A stretch of 64,000 bases of DNA from NCBI RefSeq assembly GCF_029240215.1, contig NZ_JARBTK010000007.1, forward strand, positions 186,001 through 250,000. Reading direction: 5' to 3'. This document shows, in pieces, positions 46,672 to 54,791 of this stretch; within the stretch, counting starts at the first letter, position 1; each line of letters begins with the position of its first letter. The translations under genes were made by a program, and so were the position numbers. Below the pieces are notes generated by a model, which worked only from the letters and a program-made list of their open reading frames with translations, did not search any database and was not told the DNA's origin. This DNA is from Chryseobacterium sp. GTDB taxonomy: Bacteria; Bacteroidota; Bacteroidia; Flavobacteriales; Weeksellaceae.

Positions 46672-47435
46672 TACAATTCAAAAAATAGATCAGTTACCTG
46701 CACTGCTATCAAATCAATGATAAAGATCATCAATGAAGCGATGACTACAGCTGAATTTGCAGCTTTTCCCACGCTTTTTGTTCCCCCGGAAGCATTAAAG
46801 CCTTCATAGCAGCCAATAATCCCGATAAAAAAACCGAAAAAAAAGGTTTTGATGATCGCCGGTAAAATATCTGTGTATTCCAGGGATTCAAATATGTTAG
46901 AAAAATAATGTTCTACATTACTTTCGCTGTGCATATTGATCCCGATAAAACCACCCATGATTCCAATCAGATCGGCATATAGTACTAAAATCGGAATCAT
47001 TAGTGTTGTAGCGAGGGTTCTGGTCACGACCAGATACCGATACGGATTGATCGCTGAAACTTCCATGGCATCAATTTGTTCTGTTACTTTCATGGATCCT
47101 AATTCAGCTCCAATTCCTGATGAAACCCTTCCGGCACAAATCAAAGCTGTAATAACCGGAGCAATCTCTCTTATCAGTGATAGCGAAACCATACCGGGGA
47201 TCATAGACTCGGCTCCGAACCTTGCCATAGCAGGACGCGACTGTATGGTGAGTACTAGTCCCATGATAAAACCCGTTATGGTCACTAATGCTAATGACTG
47301 ATAACCAACAACAAAACACTGTCGTGTAAACTCTTTAAACTCAAAGCCTGGTTTGAAAATTTCTTTAAAAAAGCGGCTGGAGAATGAAGCTATGTTGCCT
47401 ACAATACTGAGGTTTTTTTTAAAATAGGTTTCCAC
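46671..47435 (-). CDS. MlaE-type lipid ABC transporter permease
   Basis: 254 residues, about five or six membrane helices. MlaE signatures: MGLVLTIQSRPAMARFGAE, REIAPVITALICAGRVSSGIGAELGSMKVTEQIDAMEV, and GCYEGFNASGGTKSVGKAANSAVV near the C-terminus. First gene of the mlaE-mlaF-mlaD-like operon; no island-type box could be found upstream. Maintains outer-membrane lipid asymmetry in characterised relatives. Confidence 0.93.
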   Translation of the reverse strand: METYFKKNLSIVGNIASFSSRFFKEIFKPGFEFKEFTRQCFVVGYQSLALVTITGFIMGLVLTIQSRPAMARFGAESMIPGMVSLSLIREIAPVITALICAGRVSSGIGAELGSMKVTEQIDAMEVSAINPYRYLVVTRTLATTLMIPILVLYADLIGIMGGFIGINMHSESNVEHYFSNIFESLEYTDILPAIIKTFFFGFFIGIIGCYEGFNASGGTKSVGKAANSAVVIASLMIFIIDLIAVQVTDLFFEL

Positions 47436-47550
47436 GATGTGATGTTTATAATGTTCATATAGCTAGGTTGTCCATTATTGATATTTGCAGAAATATTTTC
47501 AGCCGATAGACAAAATGTACAATCCGGAACGTTTAAGAATTAGTAATGAA

Positions 47551-48213
47551 TTATAGATCGTACTCATAATCCACTGTTAACTCATTTTTTACATCTTGTA
47601 TACCGGGAGTTTTCCAGACGATGCGACCTGCTTCTTCCTTTTGATACCAGGTGTGTACGTTTCCGGTTAATGTGACCGTTGTTCCGGATACTGATACGTT
47701 GATCTCACTGCTGTCAATTGAGCTTCTTTTAAGAGCCTGCTCTACATCTTTCTTTTCAACAGTGTTCCGGATTTCGGGGTTAATGGTAATATTATTGTAA
47801 ATACCTTTGACGCCGGGAAGATATTTTACGGCATTTTCTGTAATATTCCTTATGTACTCCCAAGACACTTCACCATCCAGATCTACCCAACCGTTTTCTA
47901 CTTTTACAGTTATTTTTTCTTGTGGAATAATTGAGTTTGCATTAAATGCAGCAATAATTTCACCGGCAATTTCGACATCAGTTTTTGACCGGGGATCTGG
48001 CAATTTTACTTCAATATCTTCTACCAGAATTTTTACTCCTGAGACATTTTTTGTGGCATGCTCTGCCTGTAATTTCTTTGCATAGCTATCTACAGTTCCT
48101 GTAAGGGTTACGATTCCATTTTTTACAATAACTCCGATTTCTGCTGAATTTAGTAGGGGTTCCCATTTAATGGCGTCTTGAACATCTTTTTGTAATTCTG
48201 CATTTGTTTTCAT
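47551..48213 (-). CDS. Triple BON-domain protein
   Basis: 220 residues with no signal peptide, built of three BON domains (about 4-72, 80-147, 150-218). Each has the V-x-V-x-x-G-x-V-x-L-x-G core: EIGVIVKNGIVTLTGTVDSYA, VKVENGWVDLDGEVSWEY, NVSVSGTTVTLTGNVHTWYQ. BON domains bind membranes or ligands. Absence of a signal peptide suggests a cytoplasmic protein like the stress-induced BON proteins of other bacteria. It carries the clearest tandem TGA-N6-TCA pair of the island. Confidence 0.9.
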   Translation of the reverse strand: MKTNAELQKDVQDAIKWEPLLNSAEIGVIVKNGIVTLTGTVDSYAKKLQAEHATKNVSGVKILVEDIEVKLPDPRSKTDVEIAGEIIAAFNANSIIPQEKITVKVENGWVDLDGEVSWEYIRNITENAVKYLPGVKGIYNNITINPEIRNTVEKKDVEQALKRSSIDSSEINVSVSGTTVTLTGNVHTWYQKEEAGRIVWKTPGIQDVKNELTVDYEYDL

Positions 48214-48233
48214 TTTGTTATAAATTTATATTT

Positions 48234-48298
48234 CAAAGGTCAGGAAACCTTATTGAAGATAAGATGATCAACATCACGATGAAATATGATGTTGATCA
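48234..48298 (-). promoter_or_regulatory. Tandem TGA-N6-TCA boxes and -7 element of the BON gene
   Basis: On the minus strand the distal box is TGATCAACATCA (48298-48287), the proximal box TGATGTTGATCA (48276-48265), 22 bp apart and exact reverse complements of each other. GACCTTTG (48241-48234), one mismatch from TANNTTTG, has its TTTG starting 33.5 bp from the proximal centre. The pair also faces the divergent PfkB gene. Confidence 0.7.
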
Positions 48299-48367
48299 GA
48301 TTAAATATTTGGCAGTGTATGGTTTATTGTTGAAATTTGAATAATAGAATCAATAATTTTTGAGCTG

Positions 48368-48402
48368 TCCGTTGTTACTAACATTTGGATGTGTCCAACG
48401 GA
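48368..48402. repeat. Inverted repeat in the BON/PfkB divergent region
   Basis: TCCGTTG (48368-48374) and CAACGGA (48396-48402), 21 bases apart, 53 bases before the kinase start. Possible operator or weak hairpin; no T-run follows. Confidence 0.35.
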
Positions 48403-48454
48403 TTTGTGGGCTATTAGACCTATTATAATTCTATAGTATTCTAAAAATTAAGAA

Positions 48455-49390
48455 ATGAAAAAATCTGTTTTAACAATCACACTGAACCCGTCCGTAGACA
48501 AGAGCAGCAGTGTTTCAAATATAATTCCAGAAAAAAAATTACGTTGTAATCCTCCTAAGTATGAGGCTGGAGGTGGTGGAATTAATGTATCTCGAGCCCT
48601 AAAAAGATTAGGAGTAAATTCAGATGCCTTTTTTACTTCAGGAGGCAGAACCGGCAAGTTACTGGAAAGTTTGCTTCAAGACGAACAGGTGAATATAAGA
48701 CCTTTCTATGTTACAGCAGAAACCAGGGAAAATTTCACTGTCCTAGATACTTCTAATAATAAGCAATATAGATTTGGGTTCCCTGGAGAACTCTTAACAA
48801 AAGAAGAGCAAAACGAAATTCTAAATAGAGTTGAGGAAGTGAATCCGTTTCCTGATTTTGTAGTAATTAGTGGCAGTTTACCAGCAGAAACTGATCCAAA
48901 TTTTATGAAACAACTTGTTAATATGTGTAAGTCAAAGGGTAGTAAAGTGGTTATTGATACATCTGGAGAGGCTCTGAAAACAGCGGTAGAAGAAGGTGTA
49001 TTCATATTAAAACCCAATATAGGGGAGCTTGCGATTTTAGTGGGAAAAGATAAGCTGGAAGAAGATGATGTAGATCAAGCTGCCCAGCTTATAATTTCGC
49101 AGGGTAAAGCTGAGGTTGTAGTAGTGTCATTGGGTTCTCAAGGAGCTGTTTTATTTTCAGCAAACGAAAAAATTAAGATTGAGGCACCGCCTGTAGAAGT
49201 GAAAAGCACTGTTGGTGCCGGAGACAGCATGGTTGCCGGAATGGTTTCTGTTTTGGTAAAAGGAGGAGATTATAAAAAAGTCCTTTCCATGGGAATCGCG
49301 TGTGGATCTGCCACTACAATGGCTGAAGGAACAGGGCTTTTTATAAAGGAAAATGTAGAGCGTTTATTCGATGAAATTTGGAAATTATAA
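48455..49390 (+). CDS. PfkB-family phosphofructokinase-type kinase
   Basis: 311 residues. Of the 1-phosphofructokinase/6-phosphofructokinase II/tagatose-6-phosphate kinase branch: TLNPSVDKSSSVSNI at the N-terminus, EAGGGGINVSRALKRLG (near 40) and STVGAGDSMVAG with catalytic Asp257. Quite different from the fructokinase at 14.4 kb. In the mycobacterial DosR regulon a PfkB of this kind (Rv2029c) is induced under hypoxia, and in E. coli PfkB is the minor 6-phosphofructokinase. Exact substrate not decided by the sequence. Divergent from the BON gene. Confidence 0.9.
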   Translation: MKKSVLTITLNPSVDKSSSVSNIIPEKKLRCNPPKYEAGGGGINVSRALKRLGVNSDAFFTSGGRTGKLLESLLQDEQVNIRPFYVTAETRENFTVLDTSNNKQYRFGFPGELLTKEEQNEILNRVEEVNPFPDFVVISGSLPAETDPNFMKQLVNMCKSKGSKVVIDTSGEALKTAVEEGVFILKPNIGELAILVGKDKLEEDDVDQAAQLIISQGKAEVVVVSLGSQGAVLFSANEKIKIEAPPVEVKSTVGAGDSMVAGMVSVLVKGGDYKKVLSMGIACGSATTMAEGTGLFIKENVERLFDEIWKL

Positions 49391-49412
49391 TTATTAATTT
49401 AAAAAACTAATA

Positions 49413-49477
49413 AACATTATATCATTTTTTTAAGTGACCGCAGTCATTATTTGAAACCGCTATAATTTGGAGATTTG
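49413..49477 (+). promoter_or_regulatory. Tandem boxes and -7 element of the L,D-transpeptidase/USP operon
   Basis: Proximal box TGACCGCAGTCA (49435-49446), a perfect TGAC/GTCA palindrome. A half-box ending ATATCA (49413-49424) lies 22 bp upstream. GAGATTTG (49470-49477), one mismatch from TANNTTTG, has its TTTG 33.5 bp from the proximal centre. Confidence 0.65.
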
Positions 49478-49494
49478 CTACATAATTCAAGATT

Positions 49495-50868
49495 ATGAAA
49501 GCTCTTTTAACCTTCACAATTATTCTTTGCTGTGCAATGATCACACGGGCTCAGGATTTGAAAATGACTAATGAGATTGCTTCTTCACTTAAAGACAACA
49601 TTACTCTTTCGAAACTACATTATCCAAAATCGGTCATTCAGTTTTATGCCAAAAATAATTCTGAATATGCCTGGATAAATAGTAACAAAAAATCAGATCA
49701 GCCAGAAATAGCAATGTTGTTGCTGGAGTATTCTTATCGATTCGGATTGCCTTTATCTGATTATCATCCGGAAACTCTTTCGTTAGAGAATTTAAGAAAA
49801 TTGAGAGATACTTCTGCTGAAATAAATCAGAAAGAACAAGCGGTGTTCGATATTCTGATGACCGATGCTCTTATTACTTTCATCAATAATCTGCATTTTG
49901 GAAAATACAATCCTTCGTACACCTCATCGTTTATTGATATCAACGATATTAATGGATTTCGCTCAGAGAATATATTGTTATATGCAAGACAGCAAAAAGA
50001 TTTTCTTAAGGCAATCCTTGATGTTCAGCCTAAGATTAAAGCTTATACAGATTTTCAGGATTATTTGAATACAGTCTATGCAGAAAATGATTGTATGGAT
50101 TCTCGTCCAGAAATGGAAAAAATAGTGATTAATATGGAGCGTTTACGATGGGTCGATACAGAAGATACGACATATATTCTGGTAAATATTCCTTCTTATA
50201 CATTAGAATTTCATCAAAAGGGCACTGTGTCTGATTTTAAAGTAATTATTGGAAAGCCAACTACCAAAACACCGGTTTTGAAAAGCAGTATTAATTATTT
50301 TACAACAGCCCCTGACTGGAAAGTTCCCCAAAGTATTTTCGTAAAAGAAATGCTTCCAAAAATTTTAAAAAACAAAAGTTATTTAACAGATCATCATTAT
50401 TCAGTTTACGATAAACAAGGTAATGAAGTCGAAATAACTTCGTCAAAATTAAAAGAGATCCGTCAAAATCCTTATAAATATAGTGTCAGACAATCATCAG
50501 GATGTGATAATGCATTAGGAGCAGTGGTTTTTAGATTTGAGAACTCTTATGGAGTATATCTCCATGATACTTCTCAGAAACAATTGTTTAATAAAGATGA
50601 AAGAGCTTTCAGTCATGGATGCATTCGTGTTGAAAATGCTAAAGAACTCGCATCTCTCCTTTTAAAAAATGATGGCTCCGAAAATAAGATTCCCATTTTA
50701 GAAAATGCAATGGCTGATTACCAAAGAAAAGATTTTGTATTAAAGCAGCCGGTTCCCATCATTATTACTTATCTGACTTGCTTAATAAAAGATGGAAAAC
50801 CTGTACTGTATAAAGACATTTACCATTTTGATGATTCACTCGAAAATAAATTTAACCAAAATAAATAA
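49495..50868 (+). CDS. L,D-transpeptidase (YkuD-type, YcbB-like)
   Basis: 457 residues, signal peptide 1-19 (ending TRAQ). A helical scaffold domain (about 25-200) precedes the YkuD catalytic domain (about 220-420) with the active-site motif YLHD then SHGCIRVEN, nucleophile Cys376. It makes 3-3 peptidoglycan cross-links or attaches proteins to peptidoglycan in the periplasm. Such links are typical of non-growing or stressed cells, which agrees with its promoter boxes and its coupling to a universal stress protein that starts eight bases downstream. Confidence 0.92.
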   Translation: MKALLTFTIILCCAMITRAQDLKMTNEIASSLKDNITLSKLHYPKSVIQFYAKNNSEYAWINSNKKSDQPEIAMLLLEYSYRFGLPLSDYHPETLSLENLRKLRDTSAEINQKEQAVFDILMTDALITFINNLHFGKYNPSYTSSFIDINDINGFRSENILLYARQQKDFLKAILDVQPKIKAYTDFQDYLNTVYAENDCMDSRPEMEKIVINMERLRWVDTEDTTYILVNIPSYTLEFHQKGTVSDFKVIIGKPTTKTPVLKSSINYFTTAPDWKVPQSIFVKEMLPKILKNKSYLTDHHYSVYDKQGNEVEITSSKLKEIRQNPYKYSVRQSSGCDNALGAVVFRFENSYGVYLHDTSQKQLFNKDERAFSHGCIRVENAKELASLLLKNDGSENKIPILENAMADYQRKDFVLKQPVPIIITYLTCLIKDGKPVLYKDIYHFDDSLENKFNQNK

Positions 50869-50875
50869 TAAAATT

Positions 50876-51751
50876 ATGAGAACGATTGTAGTACCTACAG
50901 ACTATTCAAAGCCGGCAAAAAATGCAGCATTGTATGCACTCCATCTGGCTAATGCTCTAAAATGTAATGTTGATTTGTGTCATGCATTTGCACTGCCGGT
51001 TGATAGCCCTATGCTTGGGCAGACCGCTTGGGCTTTATATGAATATCCGGCCTTACAGGATGAAAACAGTAAGGAGATGAAAAAACTGGTAAAAGTACTT
51101 GAAGATAAAGAGAAAACTTTATGGGGAGATGAAGCTTTTCCTTATCATCCGTCGATATACTATTCTTGCGAGGGAGGTGATGTTGTACAGTTAATAAATA
51201 ATACAGCAGCCAATAATAAAACATTGCTCATTGTAATGGGGATGCAGGGAGCCGGAATGCTTGCCCGGTTTATTTTTGGAAGCAACAGTCTTAAAATGAT
51301 TGAAAATACACAATATCCACTCCTGTTAATTCCTCAAAATCATAAATTTAAGGGAATAAAAAAGATCGCTTTTGCAACAGATCTGAACAAAAAAGATATA
51401 AAAATTGCTCAATCTTTGATTAAGTTTGCCCAATATTTTGATGCCGAACTTTTAATTACCCATATTATTCAGAGTAATAATGATGTGATTCAGGATACTT
51501 CTTATGAACATAAAAAAGAAGTGTTTTTAAAGGCTCTGGATGGTAAAGTTTGTTATAACTGTATTTACAGCGAAAATATAGATTACGGTTTAGATATTCT
51601 GAAAAATAAAGACATTGACATCTTGGCAATGGGACATGACCACAGAAGTTTTCTCGAAAGATTTACTAAAAGCAGTCATGCTGCAAGACAGGCTGCAGAG
51701 TTAGAAATTCCACTATTGATCATTCCGGAAACTGATCATTTGTTTTTTTAA
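50876..51751 (+). CDS. Tandem-domain universal stress protein
   Basis: 291 residues from the ATG at 50876, which follows the transpeptidase stop by seven bases; an in-frame start 28 codons upstream would overlap that gene and add non-family sequence. Two UspA domains: about 1-145 (TIVVPTDYSKPAKNAALYALHLA, then GMQGAGMLARFIFGSNS) and about 150-290 (KKIAFATDLNKKDIKIAQSLI, then LAMGHDHRSFLERF). The G-2X-G-9X-G(S/T) ATP-binding pattern is recognisable in the first domain (GMQG...GSNS) and degenerate in the second. Soluble cytoplasmic. Confidence 0.92.
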   Translation: MRTIVVPTDYSKPAKNAALYALHLANALKCNVDLCHAFALPVDSPMLGQTAWALYEYPALQDENSKEMKKLVKVLEDKEKTLWGDEAFPYHPSIYYSCEGGDVVQLINNTAANNKTLLIVMGMQGAGMLARFIFGSNSLKMIENTQYPLLLIPQNHKFKGIKKIAFATDLNKKDIKIAQSLIKFAQYFDAELLITHIIQSNNDVIQDTSYEHKKEVFLKALDGKVCYNCIYSENIDYGLDILKNKDIDILAMGHDHRSFLERFTKSSHAARQAAELEIPLLIIPETDHLFF

Positions 51752-51753
51752 TC

Positions 51754-51799
51754 TAAAATAAAATTCCTCGGGGGCTCTATCTCGGGGAATTTTATTTTA
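51754..51799 (+). terminator. Long-stem terminator after the USP gene
   Basis: TAAAATAAAATTCCTCG / CGGGGAATTTTATTTTA (51754-51770 and 51783-51799), 17 bp with one wobble, loop of 12. The A/T arms would allow it to act in both directions. Confidence 0.85.
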
Positions 51800-51897
51800 G
51801 ATTTCAATTTTTTTATTCTTGTTTTATTGAGAATAATTAATTATAATTTAACATTTTTTTATTGATTGTCCGTTTTAATACCTAAAATTAATTTTAA

Positions 51898-51977
51898 CAC
51901 AAAGTTCGCAAAGGTTTTTTAACTACTAACTGCTTTTAAGTTACACAAAGGCGTAAAACTTAACAAAGACCACAAAG
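51898..51977. repeat. CACAAAG-rich intergenic repeat
   Basis: Five copies of a (C/A)RCAAAG unit at 51898, 51907, 51944, 51962 and 51971, within an otherwise AT-rich 336-base gap ahead of the PAS kinase. This resembles the degenerate CGCAAAG-type intergenic repeats frequent in Flavobacteriia. No gene is seen in the gap, and no island-type TGA-N6-TCA box precedes the kinase. Confidence 0.45.
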
Positions 51978-52087
51978 TTTTTCGTTACTTAAAATAGTTT
52001 AGGTTGAAAAACGGATATTCAATTTTTTTTACATTCACATACTATTATTTGTATTAAAACTCATAACTTTATATGATGATTTAATAT

Positions 52088-53281
52088 ATGGAAGATACTA
52101 AACTTTTGCATGCTATTATAGAAACAGCAATTGATGGTATTATTACCATTGATAATAGAGGGAGAATAGAAAGTATGAATCCCTCTGCGCTAAAAATATT
52201 TGGGTATAAAAAAGAAGAATTAACAGGCAGAAATATTTCAGTACTGATGCCGGAACCGGATAAAAGCAGACATGATGGTTATTTGCTTAGTTATCAAAAT
52301 ACCGGCGAAAAAAAGATAATCGGAAAGGGCAGGGAAGTAAAAGGATTAAGAAAAGATGGATCCCGATTTCCCTTCAGGCTTGCCGTAAGTGAAGTGCAAT
52401 ATCAGGACAGGGTAATTTATACAGGTTTTATCCATGATCTTTCAAAAGAAAAAGAAGCAGAAGAATTTCTTAAAAAATATACGATCGAGCTTGAAGAATT
52501 AGTTGAAAACCGTACAAAATCGCTGAAAAAAATGCTTCACGAATTGGAGGTGGCAAAAGAAGAAGCGAATGTATCTCTGGAAAAAGAAAAAGCGCTGAAC
52601 CGTATGAAAAGCCGTTTTGTATCAATGGCATCGCACGAGTTTCGTACCCCTTTAAGTTCTATGCAGCTTTCTGCTGTACTTATTGAAAAATATCTGCAAA
52701 CTTCCGATAATCTTCAAATATTAAAACATCTCCATAAAATTAAAACGGCAATTGGGAGTCTGAATTCCATCCTCAATGATTTTCTTTCCTTAGAAAAATT
52801 GGATACCGGAATTGTAAAACCTCATTATGACTCATTTGATATTGTTAAGTTTTCAGAAGAACTTACAGAAGAAATGCAGCTCATCACCAAAGAAGATCAA
52901 ATTATTATTTACCAGCATACCGGATCGGAAAATGATGTAAATCTGGATCAAAATCTATTAAGGAATTGTTTAATGAATTTAATAAGCAATGCTATTAAAT
53001 ATTCAGGAGAGCGTACGTTGATTGAATTCTCTACGGCAATAAGTGAAGATCAATATGTGTTTTCAGTAAAAGATAATGGAATAGGAATACCTGAAGAAGA
53101 CCAATCTGGCCTTTTTCAGCCATTTTTCAGAGCCCATAATACAGGAAATATTCCCGGAACAGGATTAGGGCTCAATATTGTGCAGCGGTATGTAAATCTC
53201 ATGCATGGTAAGATTCATTTTGAAAGTAAATCAGGTGAGGGCACCGAGTTTACCTTATCATTTCAGAAAAAATTAGTTTAA
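52088..53281 (+). CDS. Cytoplasmic PAS-domain histidine kinase (FixL-like PAS without heme histidine)
   Basis: 397 residues, no membrane segment. PAS domain 1-120 very like that of FixL (ITIDNRGRIESMNPSA, then LMPEPDKSRHDGYL, then YTGFIHDLSKEKEAEE), a coiled coil about 125-175, HisKA with MASHEFRTPLS (phospho-His183), and HATPase with LMNLISNAIKYS, DNGIGIPEED and GTGLGLNIV. In FixL the proximal heme ligand is the His of HIIGIGR; here the same place reads KIIGKGR with Lys76, so heme-based O2 sensing is not supported. It is the likely partner of the receiver-Crp/Fnr regulator 21 bases downstream. Confidence 0.92.
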   Translation: MEDTKLLHAIIETAIDGIITIDNRGRIESMNPSALKIFGYKKEELTGRNISVLMPEPDKSRHDGYLLSYQNTGEKKIIGKGREVKGLRKDGSRFPFRLAVSEVQYQDRVIYTGFIHDLSKEKEAEEFLKKYTIELEELVENRTKSLKKMLHELEVAKEEANVSLEKEKALNRMKSRFVSMASHEFRTPLSSMQLSAVLIEKYLQTSDNLQILKHLHKIKTAIGSLNSILNDFLSLEKLDTGIVKPHYDSFDIVKFSEELTEEMQLITKEDQIIIYQHTGSENDVNLDQNLLRNCLMNLISNAIKYSGERTLIEFSTAISEDQYVFSVKDNGIGIPEEDQSGLFQPFFRAHNTGNIPGTGLGLNIVQRYVNLMHGKIHFESKSGEGTEFTLSFQKKLV

Positions 53282-53302
53282 TAATACTCCAATTTAGTTC
53301 CA

Positions 53303-54355
53303 ATGGAAAAAACACGCATATTGATAATCGAAGATAATGACGATATCCGCGAAAGCACATCAGAAATTCTTGAACTTGCCAGTTATGAAGTATTTCAGGC
53401 TTCTAATGGTAAACAGGGAGTTGATCTGGCCATTAAACATATCCCGGATGTGATATTATGTGATATTATGATGCCGGAACTTGACGGGTATGGGGTTTTG
53501 CATCTTTTAAGCAAAAGAGAGGATACTGCGCTTATTCCTTTTATTTTTATAACGGCAAAAACGGAACGGGTAGAAGTCCGAAAAGGAATAGAAATGGGTG
53601 CAGATGATTACCTTACCAAGCCTTTTGATGATATAGAACTCCTCAGTGCTATTGAAAGCCGATTGAAAAAGAAAGAACGTCAGAAAAGTCTTTACAGCAA
53701 TATTCTTACACAAATGACAAATTTATTTCATGGTTCACACGGACTTGATGAATTAAAGAAAGCTTTTGATGAACGAAAAGTGAAGTTCTTTAAAAAAAAG
53801 CAGATTATATACTACGAGGGTGACACTGCGAATGCGGTTTATCTTATTATATCAGGCTCAGTGAAAACAACAAAAATGACCGAAGATGGAAAAGAACTCA
53901 TGACGGGAGTCTACAGCCCGGAAGAATATTTTGGAATCACCTCATTATTTGCAGGAAAAGAATATAAAGAGACAGCTGAAGTATTGGAGGATGCTACCTT
54001 ATGCTCAGTTCCCAGAGAAGTAATAGACCAGTTACTATATAAATATCCCGATATAGCTGAAAAATTCATCAAAATTCTTGCCCAGAATGTTATTACTCAC
54101 GAAGAACAGTTATTGCAGCTTGCTTATTTTTCTGTAAGAAAAAGAATGGCAGAGGTCCTACTTAAACTCCATGCAAAACATCCTCACACCGACAATTTTG
54201 AAATTTCAAGAGAAAACCTCGCTTCTATGGCTGGAATGGCTATCGAAACGGTAAGCAGAATTCTCAGTGATTTTAAAGAAGAAAAATTAATAGACAGAAG
54301 TGCCGGAAAGATTACCATACTTGATGTTCTAAGACTTCAAAAGCTTAAAAACTAA
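53303..54355 (+). CDS. Response regulator: receiver fused to a Crp/Fnr-type DNA-binding protein
   Basis: 350 residues. Receiver domain 1-125 with phospho-Asp54 (LCDIMMPELDGYG) and the switch Lys in LTKPFDD; cyclic-nucleotide-type effector domain about 165-270 (KKQIIYYEGDTANAVYLIISG, then GEYFGI-like PEEYFGITSLFAGKE); Crp-type helix-turn-helix about 285-345 with SRENLASMAGMAIETVSRIL. The recognition helix carries ETVSR, the E..SR of Fnr-type proteins that read TGA half-sites. Six promoters around it hold TGA-N6-TCA boxes, so it is the obvious candidate regulator of this island. No Cys cluster for an iron-sulfur centre. Confidence 0.93.
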   Translation: MEKTRILIIEDNDDIRESTSEILELASYEVFQASNGKQGVDLAIKHIPDVILCDIMMPELDGYGVLHLLSKREDTALIPFIFITAKTERVEVRKGIEMGADDYLTKPFDDIELLSAIESRLKKKERQKSLYSNILTQMTNLFHGSHGLDELKKAFDERKVKFFKKKQIIYYEGDTANAVYLIISGSVKTTKMTEDGKELMTGVYSPEEYFGITSLFAGKEYKETAEVLEDATLCSVPREVIDQLLYKYPDIAEKFIKILAQNVITHEEQLLQLAYFSVRKRMAEVLLKLHAKHPHTDNFEISRENLASMAGMAIETVSRILSDFKEEKLIDRSAGKITILDVLRLQKLKN

Positions 54356-54417
54356 TCTCTATCACTTTTTATAATGATTTCATGCATTTGTCAGTTCAAT
54401 ACAGTTCAATACATTTG
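54353..54417 (+). promoter_or_regulatory. Promoter and degenerate tandem boxes of the D-LDH-like half gene
   Basis: TTG (54388-54390), 19 bases, TACATTTG (54410-54417): a perfect Bacteroidota promoter, 17 bases before the ATG. Box-like TGATTTCATGCA (54375-54386, one mismatch) has its centre 33.5 bp from TTTG; TAATCTCTATCA (54353-54364, one mismatch) lies 22 bp upstream. The spacer contains a tandem direct repeat of CAGTTCAATA (54392-54401, 54402-54411). Confidence 0.6.
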
Positions 54418-54434
54418 GAGATTGAACAGATAGT

Positions 54435-54791
54435 ATGAAAGTCATCGTTTATCATATCAGCCAGGAAGATAAAAAGCTTCTTGCTTTGGCTAATCGTAAA
54501 AAACATAAAATTACGATTATAGTAGATCCTTTAAGTGAAGCTACAGTCCATTTTGCAGAAGCAAAAGATACTGCCATAATCATTGATCAGGAAAACCCGG
54601 TTTCAAATAACCTTATTTTGAAACTTATATCCTATGGGATCAAATATTTTATATTCAGATTCCAGGAACATGTTCCCGTTGATGTATCAATAATTCAGGA
54701 TTCCGGATTGAAATACATTACCGTTCCAGACTCAAAATTAGCCATTTCCTCAATAATTGAAATCCTCGATGCTTGGGAAAAAAGTGATTAG
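54435..54791 (+). CDS. Stand-alone N-terminal half-domain of D-lactate dehydrogenase type
   Basis: 118 residues, cytoplasmic. It aligns along its whole length with the first 110 residues of D-lactate dehydrogenases (2-hydroxyacid dehydrogenase family): MKVIVYHISQEDKKLL at the start, LSEATVHFAEAKDTAIII, then LKLISYGIKYFIFRF (cf. LKKHGVKYIALRC in E. coli LdhA) and LKYITVPD. The NAD-binding domain and the catalytic Arg, Glu and His of the full enzyme are absent. It has its own promoter and boxes, so it looks retained, not decayed. It might act as a binding or regulatory domain; enzymatic activity is not expected. Confidence 0.75.
   Translation: MKVIVYHISQEDKKLLALANRKKHKITIIVDPLSEATVHFAEAKDTAIIIDQENPVSNNLILKLISYGIKYFIFRFQEHVPVDVSIIQDSGLKYITVPDSKLAISSIIEILDAWEKSD

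Noticed and set aside
50792..50875. Upstream start for the universal stress protein
   Set aside because: It lies inside the L,D-transpeptidase gene; the ATG at 50876 begins the UspA domain directly.
52009..52020. TGA-N6-TCA box ahead of the PAS kinase
   Set aside because: The upstream region contains TTGAA-N9-TTCAA but no TGA-N6-TCA at the right distance from a -7 element.
52088..52450. Heme-based oxygen sensor of the FixL kind
   Set aside because: The proximal His is Lys in KIIGKGR, so heme binding is not supported.
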